A stretch of 64,000 bases of DNA from NCBI RefSeq assembly GCF_020165495.1, contig NZ_JAIUIE010000001.1:682001-746000 (forward strand), in the 5' to 3' direction. Under the pieces are notes generated by a model. That model saw nothing but the letters and a program-made list of their open reading frames with translations. It searched no databases and was not told where the DNA came from. A program made the translations under genes and the position numbers. The DNA comes from Mesorhizobium sp. BR1-1-16 (lineage in GTDB: Bacteria; Pseudomonadota; Alphaproteobacteria; Rhizobiales; Kaistiaceae). This document shows positions 18,623 to 27,637 of this stretch, in pieces; positions within the stretch are counted from its first letter, which is position 1; each line of letters begins with the position of its first letter.

Positions 18623-19215
18623 AGGACCGAGAAGATCTGGCCGGTGAGGGCGCCCTCGACGCTCTTCGAGAAGGCAAGCGCTGCGCGCGCCGCCGGCACT
18701 GGCTCATGGCCGCGGAAGAACGGCCCATAGCCGGCCATGGATTCGGTCAGCACACCGGGGCTGACGGCGTTGATGCGCTGCGGCATCAATTCGATCGCGG
18801 CGGCGCGGACGAAGCTGTCGATGGCGCCGTTCACCATTGACGCCGAGGAGCCTGCGACAATCGGATCATGCGAGAGCACGCCGCTCGTCAGCGTGAAGGA
18901 GCCGCGCTCGGAAAGGAATCGCTGGCCGATGAGCACCAGATTGACCTGGCCCATCAGCTTGTCGGCGATGCCGATGCCGTAATCCTCGGAGGACATCTGG
19001 GCCAGAGGCGCGAATTTCACCTTGCCGGCTGCCGACACGACGGCATCGACGGTGCCGATCTTCTCAAACGCGGCGCGAATCGCGTTGGCGTCGGTGATGT
19101 CGAGCGCGACGTCTGCGCCGCTGCGGCCGGCGCGAATGATCTCATGGCGCGCGCCGAGTTCCTGCGCCACGGCCGTGCCGAGAACGCCCGAGGCACCGAC
19201 GAGAAGGATCTTCAT
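18619..19215 (-). CDS. SDR-fold oxidoreductase lacking the catalytic Tyr-x3-Lys
   Basis: A 198-residue Rossmann protein. GASGVLGTAVAQEL is a cofactor-binding glycine motif, AGRSG suggests NADP preference, and SAAGK is the family NAG-like element. The position where classical enzymes carry YxxxK reads SSASMVNGAIDSF, so the usual proton donor is missing; the NAVSPGVLTES segment after it is intact. The ATG at 19215 has GGAG 8 bases upstream. Its stop overlaps the folP start, but a folate role is not implied by the sequence. Confidence 0.85.
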   Translation of the reverse strand: MKILLVGASGVLGTAVAQELGARHEIIRAGRSGADVALDITDANAIRAAFEKIGTVDAVVSAAGKVKFAPLAQMSSEDYGIGIADKLMGQVNLVLIGQRFLSERGSFTLTSGVLSHDPIVAGSSASMVNGAIDSFVRAAAIELMPQRINAVSPGVLTESMAGYGPFFRGHEPVPAARAALAFSKSVEGALTGQIFSVL

Positions 19216-19302
19216 GGTGGGAGCTCCGTCATTGTGTCCATCGCCCGGCAGACATGTGTGCCGAGCTCTACGGACGGATGGTAGTAGTCGAAGCTGCGGC
19301 GG

Positions 19303-20139
19303 TCAGGAACCGTCGAGAAAGCCGACCAGCAGCTTGTTGAAGTCGGCCGGATCTTCAAGCAGGCCCGAATGACCGACATTCGGCAGGATCGCGAGTTCCG
19401 CCCCCGGAATCATCTCGGCGAGTTCGCGCGTATGCTCGGGCTTGATCGCCTCTTCATGGGCGCCATCGGCGATCATGGTCGGGATATGGATGCTGCCAAG
19501 CTCCTCGGGCGTGAAGTCCGGCTCCTCGTTCCACATCTCGGTCACATCCCGGACTGTCTCAGCATGCTCGTCGACGAGGCTGGCCACCCGGATTCGGAGG
19601 TTGGACATCATCGTTGCGCCGGGATCGGGGAAGAGCCCATCGGGATTGAAGTTGGCGCCATAGGTGAACAGCTTGCTGATCCGGTCGGGATGATGAATGG
19701 CGATGTCGAGCGCGATGATGCCGCCGTCGCTCCAGCCGGCAAAGGCCGCCTTCTTGATCTTCAGGTGGTCCATCAGCGCCAGCACATCGCCCATCATGAG
19801 GTCATAGCTGATCGGCTGGCCGGCACGCGTGCTGCGCCCTTGGCCGCGGCTGTCGGCGACGATCACCTTGTGCTTGCCCACGAGCGCCGGAATCTGGTTG
19901 CGCCAGTCTACGGAACTGCCAAGTCCGCCATGCAGCAGGATGACTGGATCCGGCCCCTTGGGGTTGTAGATGCCGTACCAGATCTTGACGCCGTTGACCG
20001 CTGCGAAGCCCGCATGGTCAGGCTTCGGCAGCAATGACTGATGGATCGGCATCGCGCCGACATAGCCAAGCTCCGCCATCGGCATGGCAAGGATCGCCAT
20101 CGCGAGCGCTGAAACCAGGATGCGGCTGACCGGGGCCAT
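19303..20139 (-). CDS. Exported alpha/beta hydrolase
   Basis: A 278-residue alpha/beta-hydrolase fold protein with an N-terminal signal or anchor segment. LLHGGLGSS is the oxyanion-hole strand, GWSDGG holds the nucleophile serine, and the catalytic His is in NVGHSGLLEDP; the acid is probably the Asp of MIADGAHEE. The ATG at 20139 has GGAGTG about 10 bases upstream; a GTG at 20166 is less likely. It is divergent from pccA. Substrate unknown; esterase or haloperoxidase-like chemistry would fit. Confidence 0.87.
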   Translation of the reverse strand: MAPVSRILVSALAMAILAMPMAELGYVGAMPIHQSLLPKPDHAGFAAVNGVKIWYGIYNPKGPDPVILLHGGLGSSVDWRNQIPALVGKHKVIVADSRGQGRSTRAGQPISYDLMMGDVLALMDHLKIKKAAFAGWSDGGIIALDIAIHHPDRISKLFTYGANFNPDGLFPDPGATMMSNLRIRVASLVDEHAETVRDVTEMWNEEPDFTPEELGSIHIPTMIADGAHEEAIKPEHTRELAEMIPGAELAILPNVGHSGLLEDPADFNKLLVGFLDGS

Positions 20140-20370
20140 CTGCGGCACACTCCAAAAATGAACCACGCCCGGACACGTTCATGTCCCGGGCGCGGAAGGA
20201 ACGCAACGCCAGCCCCAAGGTCGTCGCGCCCAAGCTTCAGTTTATCAGAACAATCGAGGCCTCGAAATGGCAGAGCGGCCCGGACCCCGGATTGCGGCTG
20301 CGGCTGGCCCGCCCTAGAAGATGTGAAGGAGAAGCTGGAAGACAACGGCTTCGGCGATGCGGGGTAGGGA

Positions 20371-22374
20371 ATGTTCGGCAAGATCCTGATTGCCAACCGC
20401 GGCGAGATTGCCTGCCGCGTGATCCGCACTGCGCGGCGCCTCGGGATCCGAACCGTCGCGGTCTATTCAGAGGCCGATCGGGACGCTCTGCATGTCGAGA
20501 TGGCCGACGAGGCCGTCGCGATCGGCCCGGCCGCCGCCAGCCAGTCCTATCTCGTCATCGAGCGGATCGTCGAAGCCGCGCGGCTGAGCGGCGCCGAGGC
20601 TGTGCATCCAGGCTACGGCTTCCTGTCGGAACGTCCGGCCTTTCCCGAGGCGCTCGCCGCTGCCGGGATAGCGTTCATCGGCCCCAATGCCCGCGCGATG
20701 GCGGCGATGGGCGACAAGATCGAATCAAAGCGCGTTGCAGCCGCTGCTGGCGTGTCCACGGTTCCCGGCCATCTCGGTGTCATCGCCGACGACGCGGAGG
20801 CCGTCCGGATTGCCCGCGACATCGGCTTTCCCGTCATGATCAAGGCATCTGCCGGCGGCGGGGGCAAGGGGATGCGCATCGCTGCCGACGAGGCTGCCGT
20901 GCGCGAGGGTTTTCGGGCCGCGACCTCCGAGGCGCGGTCTTCCTTTGGCGACGATCGCGTCTTCATCGAGAAGTTCATCACAGAGCCGCGCCATGTCGAG
21001 ATCCAGCTTCTCGCCGACAAGCATGGAAACGTCGTCTATCTCGGCGAGCGCGAATGCTCGATCCAGCGGCGTAACCAGAAGGTGATCGAGGAAGCGCCGT
21101 CGCCGCTGCTCGATGAAGCGACGCGCCGCGCGATGGGCGAGCAGGCTGCCGCGCTCGCCCGCGCCGTCGGCTATGATTCCGTCGGCACGGTCGAGTTCGT
21201 CGCCGGTCAGGACCGCAGCTTCTTCTTCCTGGAAATGAACACTCGCCTGCAAGTCGAGCATCCGGTGACGGAGCTCGTCACCGGCCTCGATCTCGTCGAG
21301 GAGATGATTCGCGTTGCCGCCGGGGAACCGCTGCGCATGACGCAGGAGGACGTCCGCCTCGATGGATGGGCGATCGAAAGCCGCATCTACGCCGAGGATC
21401 CCTATCGCGAATTCATGCCCTCGATCGGCCGGCTGACGCGCTACCGGCCGCCGGCTGAAGCGACGAAGGGCGGCGTCACCATTCGCAACGACACCGGCGT
21501 CGTCGAGGGATCGGAGATCTCGATCCACTACGACCCGATGATCGCCAAGCTCGTGACCCACGCCCCGACGCGGCAGGCGGCGATCGATGCCATGTCCGAC
21601 GCGCTCGACGCTTTCGAACTCGACGGCATTCGCGACAATGTGCCGTTCCTCGCTGCGCTGATGGCGCATCCGCGCTGGCAGGCAGGCGATCTCTCGACCG
21701 CCTTCATTGCCGATGAATTTCCGGGTGGCTTTACGGGTGTCGTCCCGGATCCGGAAGTCCTCGAGGAACTTGCCTCTGTCGCCGCGTCGATGGAGATCGC
21801 TGCTGCTGCGCGACTGGCAACCCTTCCGGGCCGGCTGCGTCCCGGTGCCGTCGCCCCGCGCCGCGACTGGATCGTCCGCATCGGCGGCACAGATGTCGCG
21901 CTGACGCTGGGCGAAGGCGCCGGCACAGGCCAGGCCTTCACCACCAAGACCGGCCGGGACATCGTCGTGAACGCCGCCTGGGCTCCCGGCGACCGTCTTT
22001 GGTCGGGGCGTGTCGACGGCCGCGCAACCACCATTCAGGTGGCGCGGGACGGCAGCGGCTGGCGGCTCGCTCATCGTGGCATCGAGGTGCTGGCGCGTGC
22101 CATGAGCCCCCGTGTCGCGGCGCTCGATGCCCTGATGCCGGAAAAGCGCCTCGCCGATACCTCGAAGACGCTGCTCTGCCCGATGCCGGGACTGGTGCTG
22201 TCGATCGCCGTTACCGAAGGCCAGGCCGTCAAGGCGGGCGAGACCCTGGCGATCGTCGAAGCGATGAAGATGGAGAACATTCTGCGCGCCGAGCGCGATC
22301 TCGTCGTGGCGGCCATCAAGGTTAAGCCGGGCGACAGCCTCGCTGTCGACGCCGAGATCATGCGCTTCGCCTGA
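20371..22374 (+). CDS. pccA: Propionyl-CoA carboxylase alpha subunit (biotin carboxylase + BCCP)
   Basis: A 667-residue protein with an N-terminal biotin carboxylase (ILIANRGEIACRVIRTARRLG, the ATP-grasp glycine loop SAGGGGKGM, and EMNTRLQVEHPVTE) and a C-terminal biotinyl domain whose EAMKMEN motif places biotin on Lys633. The linker between matches acyl-CoA carboxylase alpha subunits rather than acetyl-CoA AccC, which ends near residue 450. It partners the beta subunit encoded at 15.3-16.9 kb. The ATG at 20371 follows GGGTAGGGA. Confidence 0.95.
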   Translation: MFGKILIANRGEIACRVIRTARRLGIRTVAVYSEADRDALHVEMADEAVAIGPAAASQSYLVIERIVEAARLSGAEAVHPGYGFLSERPAFPEALAAAGIAFIGPNARAMAAMGDKIESKRVAAAAGVSTVPGHLGVIADDAEAVRIARDIGFPVMIKASAGGGGKGMRIAADEAAVREGFRAATSEARSSFGDDRVFIEKFITEPRHVEIQLLADKHGNVVYLGERECSIQRRNQKVIEEAPSPLLDEATRRAMGEQAAALARAVGYDSVGTVEFVAGQDRSFFFLEMNTRLQVEHPVTELVTGLDLVEEMIRVAAGEPLRMTQEDVRLDGWAIESRIYAEDPYREFMPSIGRLTRYRPPAEATKGGVTIRNDTGVVEGSEISIHYDPMIAKLVTHAPTRQAAIDAMSDALDAFELDGIRDNVPFLAALMAHPRWQAGDLSTAFIADEFPGGFTGVVPDPEVLEELASVAASMEIAAAARLATLPGRLRPGAVAPRRDWIVRIGGTDVALTLGEGAGTGQAFTTKTGRDIVVNAAWAPGDRLWSGRVDGRATTIQVARDGSGWRLAHRGIEVLARAMSPRVAALDALMPEKRLADTSKTLLCPMPGLVLSIAVTEGQAVKAGETLAIVEAMKMENILRAERDLVVAAIKVKPGDSLAVDAEIMRFA

Positions 22375-22405
22375 CAGGCCGCGCGATCGATCTCGGGCCC
22401 AGCGC

Positions 22406-23560
22406 CTATTCGGCGGCGAGCAGGCTGTCCTTCTTGACGTTCATCTGGTTGCCGCGCCACTCGAAGCCGCTGCCGGAAACGGCCGCCAGCCAAAGCGCGG
22501 GCAGCAGGAGATCCCGCACGACGAGCGCCAGAGTCGGTCGCACGCCCGCCCGCCAGCCGAGCCCGATCGCCATCAGCACCTCCGCGCCATACCAGGCGAA
22601 GGCAAAGGCCGCGACCGTCCAGTCGGGCACCGCGCCGACGGCTGCGAGGAACACCATGGCGAGGATGGGGAAGAGACCGCCCACCACCAGCTCCGCGCAG
22701 AAGAACACCGGAAAGGTCACACGGCGGAGGCGCGCCCAGCGCAACTGCCGGCTCCAAACGGCCTTCAGCGTCCTGCGGCCGATTGGCTGCGGGAAAGGCA
22801 GATGGACGAGATGGACATCGAGCCCGGCCCGGCGGATGACCTTGGTCGAGGCCGCATCTTCGGCCGGGTCGGCCGCGAGCGCCTCGATCGAGCCATGGCG
22901 GTCGAGATTTTCGCGGCGCCACAGCATCGATTTGCCCTGCGCGAAGCCGTTGCCGATCGCATCGGAAAAGAGCTGCCAGCGCGCTTGGAACGTGTTGAGG
23001 AACGCGCATTCGATCTCGCCGAAGGCGCCGTCCGGCGCACTGCCGAGCGGCGGCGAACAGACGAGCCCGGTGCCGGGCACCCAGCGGTCGAGCATGCGGG
23101 CGAGATAATCCGTCGGCATCAGCACATTGCTGTCGGCCATCACGATCCAGTCGTGCCGGGCGGCTTTCCAGCCTTTGACGAGGTTGTTCAGCTTCGGGTT
23201 GATGCTGATGCGATCATCGCCGATCAGGAGGCGCGCCGGGATGCGTGTATTTTCCGCGATGATCCGCTGCACGAGCGGGATGACCGGATCATCGTCCTTG
23301 GCGACACAGAAGATCATCTCGAATTCGGGATAGTCGACCGTGAAGCCGGACCGCAGCGTTTCCTCGATGGAATTCTCGAGCCCGCAGACGGGCCGGAGGA
23401 TCGAGACCGGGGGGTGCGCCGGCAGCTTGGCCGGGATGCGCCTGACGGCAATGCGTCCGCGCAGCGTCACCACCAGGATGCTGATGAAGTGGACGCCTGC
23501 GGTGACCACGGCAAACGCTGCCGTGAACCAGATGAGGGCAGTGATGAGATCGGCGGTCAT
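22406..23560 (-). CDS. Ceramide glucosyltransferase family GT21 protein
   Basis: A 384-residue membrane glycosyltransferase. An N-terminal transmembrane helix is followed by the family core: PVSILRPVCGLE, the D1 region in CVAKDDDPV, the D2 motif MADSNVLMP, and D3 with the QLRWARL (Q/RxxRW-type) motif, then three or four C-terminal membrane helices. The family transfers glucose from UDP-glucose to ceramide; bacterial members occur in alphaproteobacteria that make glycosphingolipids or related lipids. The ATG at 23560 places the helix at the N-terminus. The true acceptor is not determined; hopanoid-associated HpnI proteins belong to the same superfamily. Confidence 0.85.
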   Translation of the reverse strand: MTADLITALIWFTAAFAVVTAGVHFISILVVTLRGRIAVRRIPAKLPAHPPVSILRPVCGLENSIEETLRSGFTVDYPEFEMIFCVAKDDDPVIPLVQRIIAENTRIPARLLIGDDRISINPKLNNLVKGWKAARHDWIVMADSNVLMPTDYLARMLDRWVPGTGLVCSPPLGSAPDGAFGEIECAFLNTFQARWQLFSDAIGNGFAQGKSMLWRRENLDRHGSIEALAADPAEDAASTKVIRRAGLDVHLVHLPFPQPIGRRTLKAVWSRQLRWARLRRVTFPVFFCAELVVGGLFPILAMVFLAAVGAVPDWTVAAFAFAWYGAEVLMAIGLGWRAGVRPTLALVVRDLLLPALWLAAVSGSGFEWRGNQMNVKKDSLLAAE

Positions 23561-23813
23561 GGTTGTGACCGCAGGCAGGGACGACTGGCGGTATGCGAGG
23601 CGCGCTTCATTTCGTGGCTGACTTCCCGACAATGCCGCCGTGCGGGCAGGGGGCCCTTCGGCTCAGAGGAGGTGACTGACCTAAGTTACGCCCTGATGAC
23701 GACAATGAATAACTAGACGGAGGGTTGCTCCGCGTGCAAGACCCACCCGTGAAACCGCACAAATGTGTCGTTTCGCCGGACGGAAGTCCGCCTTTTTGCC
23801 GGGAAAGGAACCG

Positions 23814-24479
23814 ATGACACGTTTCGCGCCGACCGCGCTGTTCGATCTGGATGGCACGCTGACCGATCCATATCCCGGAATCAGTGGCTCGATTCTCTAC
23901 GCAATCGACAAGCTCGGCCACCCGCCGGTCGACGAAATTACGTTGCGGGCGGCGATCGGTCCGCCGCTCGAAGCGAGCTTCGCGGCTATGCTCGGCGGCG
24001 ATGCATTGCTGGCGAAGGAAGCGCTCGCTCATTACCGCGAGCGCTATGCGCCGATCGGCCTTTACGAGAACAAGGTGTTCGACGGCATCCCCGAAGTCCT
24101 GGCCAATCTGAAGGGCGCCGGTGTCCAGCTCTTCGTCGCGAGTTCCAAGCCGCGCGTGTTCTGCGAGCGGATCATCGAGCATTTCGGCCTCGGCTCGTTC
24201 TTCATCCGCGTGCATGGCTCCGAATTCGATGGCACCCGCGCCAACAAGGCCGATCTCATCACCTATGTGCTTGAAAGGGAGGTCATCGATCCGGACTGCT
24301 GCGTCATGATCGGCGACCGGCGCCACGATATCGATGGCGCACGGAAGAATGGGATCAAGGTGATCGCCGTCGGCTGGGGCTATGGCTCCGAGGCGGAATT
24401 CGAAGCGACACCGCCAGACCGTATCGTGCGTGACGTGCCGGCGCTGGTGCCGGCTGTGACGGCTGAACTGGGGCTTTGA
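23814..24479 (+). CDS. HAD-superfamily phosphatase (Gph/PpaX-like)
   Basis: A 221-residue HAD hydrolase. The nucleophile motif FDLDGTLTD is at the N-terminus, the motif II serine is in VASSKP, the lysine in ANKADL, and motif [12 protein letters not shown] carries the metal-binding aspartates; a helical cap is inserted after motif I. Phosphoglycolate, pyrophosphate and 5'-nucleotides are substrates of close families. AAAGGA precedes the ATG at 23814. Acylphosphatase begins 5 bp after its stop, so the two phosphatases probably share a transcript. Confidence 0.88.
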   Translation: MTRFAPTALFDLDGTLTDPYPGISGSILYAIDKLGHPPVDEITLRAAIGPPLEASFAAMLGGDALLAKEALAHYRERYAPIGLYENKVFDGIPEVLANLKGAGVQLFVASSKPRVFCERIIEHFGLGSFFIRVHGSEFDGTRANKADLITYVLEREVIDPDCCVMIGDRRHDIDGARKNGIKVIAVGWGYGSEAEFEATPPDRIVRDVPALVPAVTAELGL

Positions 24480-24484
24480 GCGCA

Positions 24485-24766
24485 ATGGCGCGGAAAATCG
24501 TACAGGTCCGCGTCACAGGGCGCGTCCAGGGCGTCGGCTACCGCGCCTTTGTCGAGCAGGAGGCCGTGGCGCTCAATCTTTCGGGCTGGGTTCGCAACCG
24601 CCGTGATGGCAGCGTTGAAGCGCTGTTCTCAGGCGATGAAAGCGCTGTGGCTGCGATGCTGGACGCCTGCCGCGGCGGGCCGCGCCACGCTAGCGTGGAA
24701 ACCGTCGAACTCATTGCCGAGCCGTCCGATGTCGACGGTCCGTTCATGGTCGCGCCGAGTCTCTAA
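24485..24766 (+). CDS. acyP: Acylphosphatase
   Basis: A 93-residue enzyme that hydrolyses carboxyl-phosphate bonds of acylphosphates. [12 protein letters not shown] carries the phosphate-binding Arg20, and [13 protein letters not shown] carries the catalytic Asn38. The length matches the family. It follows the HAD phosphatase with a 5-bp gap. Confidence 0.95.
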   Translation: MARKIVQVRVTGRVQGVGYRAFVEQEAVALNLSGWVRNRRDGSVEALFSGDESAVAAMLDACRGGPRHASVETVELIAEPSDVDGPFMVAPSL

Positions 24767-24767
24767 C

Positions 24768-24802
24768 GCCTTTTCGGTGAATCACCATTCTCTGGAAAAG
24801 GC
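24768..24802 (+). terminator. Nested inverted repeat after acylphosphatase
   Basis: GCCTTTTC at 24768-24775 pairs with GAAAAGGC at 24795-24802, and GGTGA-a-TCACC forms an inner 5-bp hairpin. It begins right after the acylphosphatase stop. There is no U-run, so it may be a weak terminator or an intergenic repeat unit. The next 118 bp hold no gene I can support. Confidence 0.45.
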
Positions 24803-24920
24803 TCCAGGTCTTAGATGCTACACGTTTTCTGCACGCGAACCGGAATTCACTTCGTACGAATGGGGCTCGGCGTCTGGCAGCTCGGGTGGGGCGCGCCCGG
24901 GTCGGCCTCCAGCTCCGCCG

Positions 24921-25910
24921 CTACGCATATTCCTCGGGCCTTATGTCGTGCTTGGCTCGCACCTCCTCCAGCGCTATCTCCAGCGATTCTGCGCACGAAA
25001 TCCGCCCCTCTCCGCCGATCTCGCGATAGAGCATCACCTGCTCGTCAAGAAAAACCGGCGACACATCGCGCGTGTAAGAGAGGATCAGGTCCCAGTCCAC
25101 GAGCCTCCGCAGCGCCTCATCGAAGCCGCCATGGCGGACCACGCAGTCGCGATGGTGGACGAACACGCCGAGATCGATGAAGTTGCTGGCCCGCAGCAAC
25201 GCCCGGTCGAAGGGTCGGCCGAGATGATGCCGGCTGCCCTGATGGTAAAACACCGCGTGGAAGCACTGGGCGTCGGGATTGGAGAGAATGCCGTCGGCGA
25301 AGGTCTCAAGGAAATGCGGCTCAACCAGATTATCGGAATCGACATAGGCGATCCAGGTATAGCGCGCCGCGGCCAGCCCGACATTTCGCGCACGACCCAC
25401 GCCGCGCGGCTTTGGCAGCTCGATCAGCACCATCCTCCCCTCGGCAAGCACGCCCGCATGGCGCGCGCGCAGTTGCGCCGCGGTGCCATCATTCGAACCG
25501 TCGTCGACGACGATCAGCTCGAATCGGCGATGCGTTTGCACCAGAATCGAATGAATGGCCTCTTCGACGATCCATCCACGGTCCCGCGTCGGTAGGATGA
25601 TGGAAATCCCGATGCCGTCCCGGGCGCTCGCGTCGCCGACGTCCGGTTTGAGGCGTCGGCCCTGTAGCAGGCCCTCCCGCGCATAATGTAGCAGTGGATC
25701 GACCTCACCTACATCCGGGTTCGCCGCACGATAGGCTGCGGGATCGAAGCGCGCGGAGGGCGCCAGACCTGCGCGCCAGCCATGGTGGAGATAGTCGGCG
25801 AGCGCTTGGGCATCGCCATAGAGATGAGGGCGTAGGCGTCCGTACCATCCCGCATCGAACCGCCCGGATTGGGAGACGAGCACAGCCGCTTCGCCGTCAG
25901 TCTCGGCCAT
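24921..25910 (-). CDS. Family 2 glycosyltransferase with N-terminal repeat region
   Basis: A 329-residue cytosolic glycosyltransferase. Residues 18-85 hold the FD..WY..PHL..D.. LADYLHHGW..G..P..FD..AYR..NPDV..LLHYAREG pattern, an accessory repeat seen ahead of polysaccharide-type GT2 domains. The GT-A domain follows, with ISIILPTRDRG, VVDDGSNDGT and the AYVDSDNLVEP metal motif. The acceptor is unknown. Its flank on the start side is a decayed insertion sequence, and no other polysaccharide genes are close, so it may be an orphan or acquired gene. Confidence 0.88.
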   Translation of the reverse strand: MAETDGEAAVLVSQSGRFDAGWYGRLRPHLYGDAQALADYLHHGWRAGLAPSARFDPAAYRAANPDVGEVDPLLHYAREGLLQGRRLKPDVGDASARDGIGISIILPTRDRGWIVEEAIHSILVQTHRRFELIVVDDGSNDGTAAQLRARHAGVLAEGRMVLIELPKPRGVGRARNVGLAAARYTWIAYVDSDNLVEPHFLETFADGILSNPDAQCFHAVFYHQGSRHHLGRPFDRALLRASNFIDLGVFVHHRDCVVRHGGFDEALRRLVDWDLILSYTRDVSPVFLDEQVMLYREIGGEGRISCAESLEIALEEVRAKHDIRPEEYA

Positions 25911-25976
25911 TCATCCTCTCCCGCCTGCGGTCACGCCTCGGGGCGACACGGCCCCAGAGAGTAGGGCATCAAATCG

Positions 25977-26115
25977 CGCCGGGTCCGTAAGGGCAACCTT
26001 GTCGAGGGCTTCTTTTGCAAGCTCAAACACTTCCGACGCATCGCCACGCGATACGACAAACTGGCCAGAAGTCCTCGCAGCCCTAGCTCTCGCTTCCGTC
26101 CGCCTGAATGGATGA
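25977..26115 (+). pseudogene. C-terminal remnant of an IS5-like transposase, frameshifted
   Basis: Translation from 25995 reads NLVEGFFCKLKHFRRIATRY then DKLAR, the C-terminal segment typical of IS5-group DDE transposases with the catalytic glutamate. The frame then shifts: from 26071 another frame continues VLAALALASVRLNG and stops at 26113. Two missing bases explain the break. No N-terminal half or clear terminal inverted repeat is left, so it is a dead fragment. Confidence 0.72.
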
Positions 26116-26440
26116 GAAGTTATGAGCTCACTGCGTAGATCGCGGCGGTGACCTCGCGGTAGCTGGCTCGTGCATGCCTGCCTGACCTGTCGCGAGGCGC
26201 GCCGGGGCTGCCGGCGAGGCAAGGCTGAGCGTCAGCACCTCGGCCCCGGTGCGCCGAAGCTTGAAGCCTCCAGCATCCGCGACGTCTGATTCGCCCGCGA
26301 GAAGGTGATACCCAATTGGCTGGCAGGCTGGCGAGGTCGAGAATTGCCGATGACCGGGCTATCGGGAAGAGCGGCCGCGTGTTTGATCGGTGGTGGCGGG
26401 TGGACATTCTCGGCCGCCGCGCAGACTCCCGAGAGGGGCC
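26116..26440. other. Intergenic stretch without a supported gene
   Basis: Together with the transposase remnant this forms a 530-bp gap between the GT2 gene and lipB. Open frames on both strands show no family I recognise and no ribosome-binding site. It is probably decayed sequence associated with the former insertion. Confidence 0.6.
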
Positions 26441-27166
26441 TCAGACAGCGACCGTTGGCCCGAACAGGGTTTCGAATTCGGCGCGCAGGGCCGAATCGGT
26501 CTCCGCCATCGAGATGATGCGGCCGAGATCGGTAAGGCTGGTGACGCCATATTCGCGCACGCCGCAGGGCACGATGCCGTCGAAATGCGAAAGGTCGGGA
26601 TCGACGTTCAGCGAGATGCCATGGAACGTCACCCAGCGGCGGACCCGAATGCCGATCGCAGCGATCTTCGCCTCCGCACCGATGCCGCGTTCCGGCTGGC
26701 GCACCCAGACGCCGACGCGGTCGTCGCGCCGCTCCCCGGTGACGTTGAAATTCGCCAGCGTCGCGATGATCCAGCTTTCGAGACTTGCCACGAAGAGACG
26801 GAGATCCTGTCTCCGCCGTGTCAAATCCAGCATGACATAGGCCACGCGCTGGCCGGGGCCGTGATAGGTGTACTGCCCGCCGCGGCCGGTGTCGAAGACG
26901 GGAAAACGGCCGGGCGCCACCAGATCCTCTGCCTTGGCGCTGGTGCCGGCCGTATAGAGCGGTGGATGCTCGACGAGCCAGACGCGCTCGGGCGCCTCGC
27001 CGGCCGCGATCAGCGCAACGCGCGCTTCCATCTCGGCAATGGCATCCGGATAGGCGACCGGCGCATCGGCGATCACCCATTCGACCGGCATGCTGCCGGC
27101 CTTCGGCAGCATCGAGGCATCGAGCGCGTCGCGGGGGATCGAGTTCAGTTTGGTGATGGCGTCCAT
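26441..27166 (-). CDS. lipB: Lipoyl(octanoyl) transferase
   Basis: A 241-residue enzyme that moves octanoate from acyl carrier protein to lipoyl domains of 2-oxoacid dehydrogenases and the glycine cleavage system. [12 protein letters not shown], the catalytic Lys167 in [13 protein letters not shown] and Cys201 in [14 protein letters not shown] are all present, as is FHGISLNV. The ATG at 27164-27166 gives a normal family length. Confidence 0.96.
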   Translation of the reverse strand: MDAITKLNSIPRDALDASMLPKAGSMPVEWVIADAPVAYPDAIAEMEARVALIAAGEAPERVWLVEHPPLYTAGTSAKAEDLVAPGRFPVFDTGRGGQYTYHGPGQRVAYVMLDLTRRRQDLRLFVASLESWIIATLANFNVTGERRDDRVGVWVRQPERGIGAEAKIAAIGIRVRRWVTFHGISLNVDPDLSHFDGIVPCGVREYGVTSLTDLGRIISMAETDSALRAEFETLFGPTVAV

Positions 27167-27325
27167 CCCCTACATATAGTCGAGCGCGCGGCCGATTTCC
27201 GCATCGATCGCAGCACCGCGGAGCGACACTATCCACATGGCTGTCGAACCCCGTTGAATGCGTGCTTGTAACCGTCCGGGGGTTTTGCTACATCGACGCC
27301 GCGCCGGTTCGCCGGCTCGGGTTCC

Positions 27326-27410
27326 GCGGTCGTGGCGGAATTGGTAGACGCGCAGCGTTGAGGTCGCTGTGCCGCAAGGCGTGGAAGTTCGAGTCTTCTC
27401 GACCGCACCA
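27326..27410 (+). tRNA. tRNA-Leu (anticodon GAG)
   Basis: An 85-base cloverleaf. The acceptor GCGGTCG pairs with CGACCGC, A is the discriminator and CCA (27408-27410) is encoded. The D-arm contains AATTGGTAGACGC, the anticodon stem CAGCG/CGCTG encloses TTGAGGT with GAG at the anticodon position, a long variable arm follows as expected for class II tRNA, and the T-arm reads GAAGTTCGAGTCTTC. Confidence 0.96.
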
Positions 27411-27430
27411 GAACCCGAAGAAATCCTCGC

Positions 27431-27466
27431 GAAAACGGCGACCTTCGGGTCGCCGTTTTCGTTTTT
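27431..27466 (+). terminator. Strong intrinsic terminator after tRNA-Leu
   Basis: GAAAACGGCGACC and its exact reverse complement enclose a TTCG loop, giving a 13-bp perfect stem followed by GTTTTT. It lies 20 bp after the tRNA and is the clearest intrinsic terminator of the window. Confidence 0.93.
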
Positions 27467-27637
27467 GCCGTCCGGCCACGCTCGCTGGACAGGACGACGG
27501 AACGACAGTCTGCGACGTGGCGTTTGCATTGCGGCATCGCGCCCGGTTTTTCCTTTGCCGCAGCCCGCCGCGACCGTTAAGTCTCGACGCGAGACCTCCC
27601 TCAAAAATCCATCTCGTCCTTCCCAAGCGGAGGTTCC

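Noticed and set aside
23672-23716. 14-codon GTG frame behind AGAGGAGG
   Set aside because: The Shine-Dalgarno is strong, but 14 codons cannot be supported without conservation or ribosome profiling, and no attenuator structure was seen.
24768-24920. Small gene between acylphosphatase and the GT2 gene
   Set aside because: Plus-strand frames run through the region and on into the antisense of the glycosyltransferase, with no own start signal.
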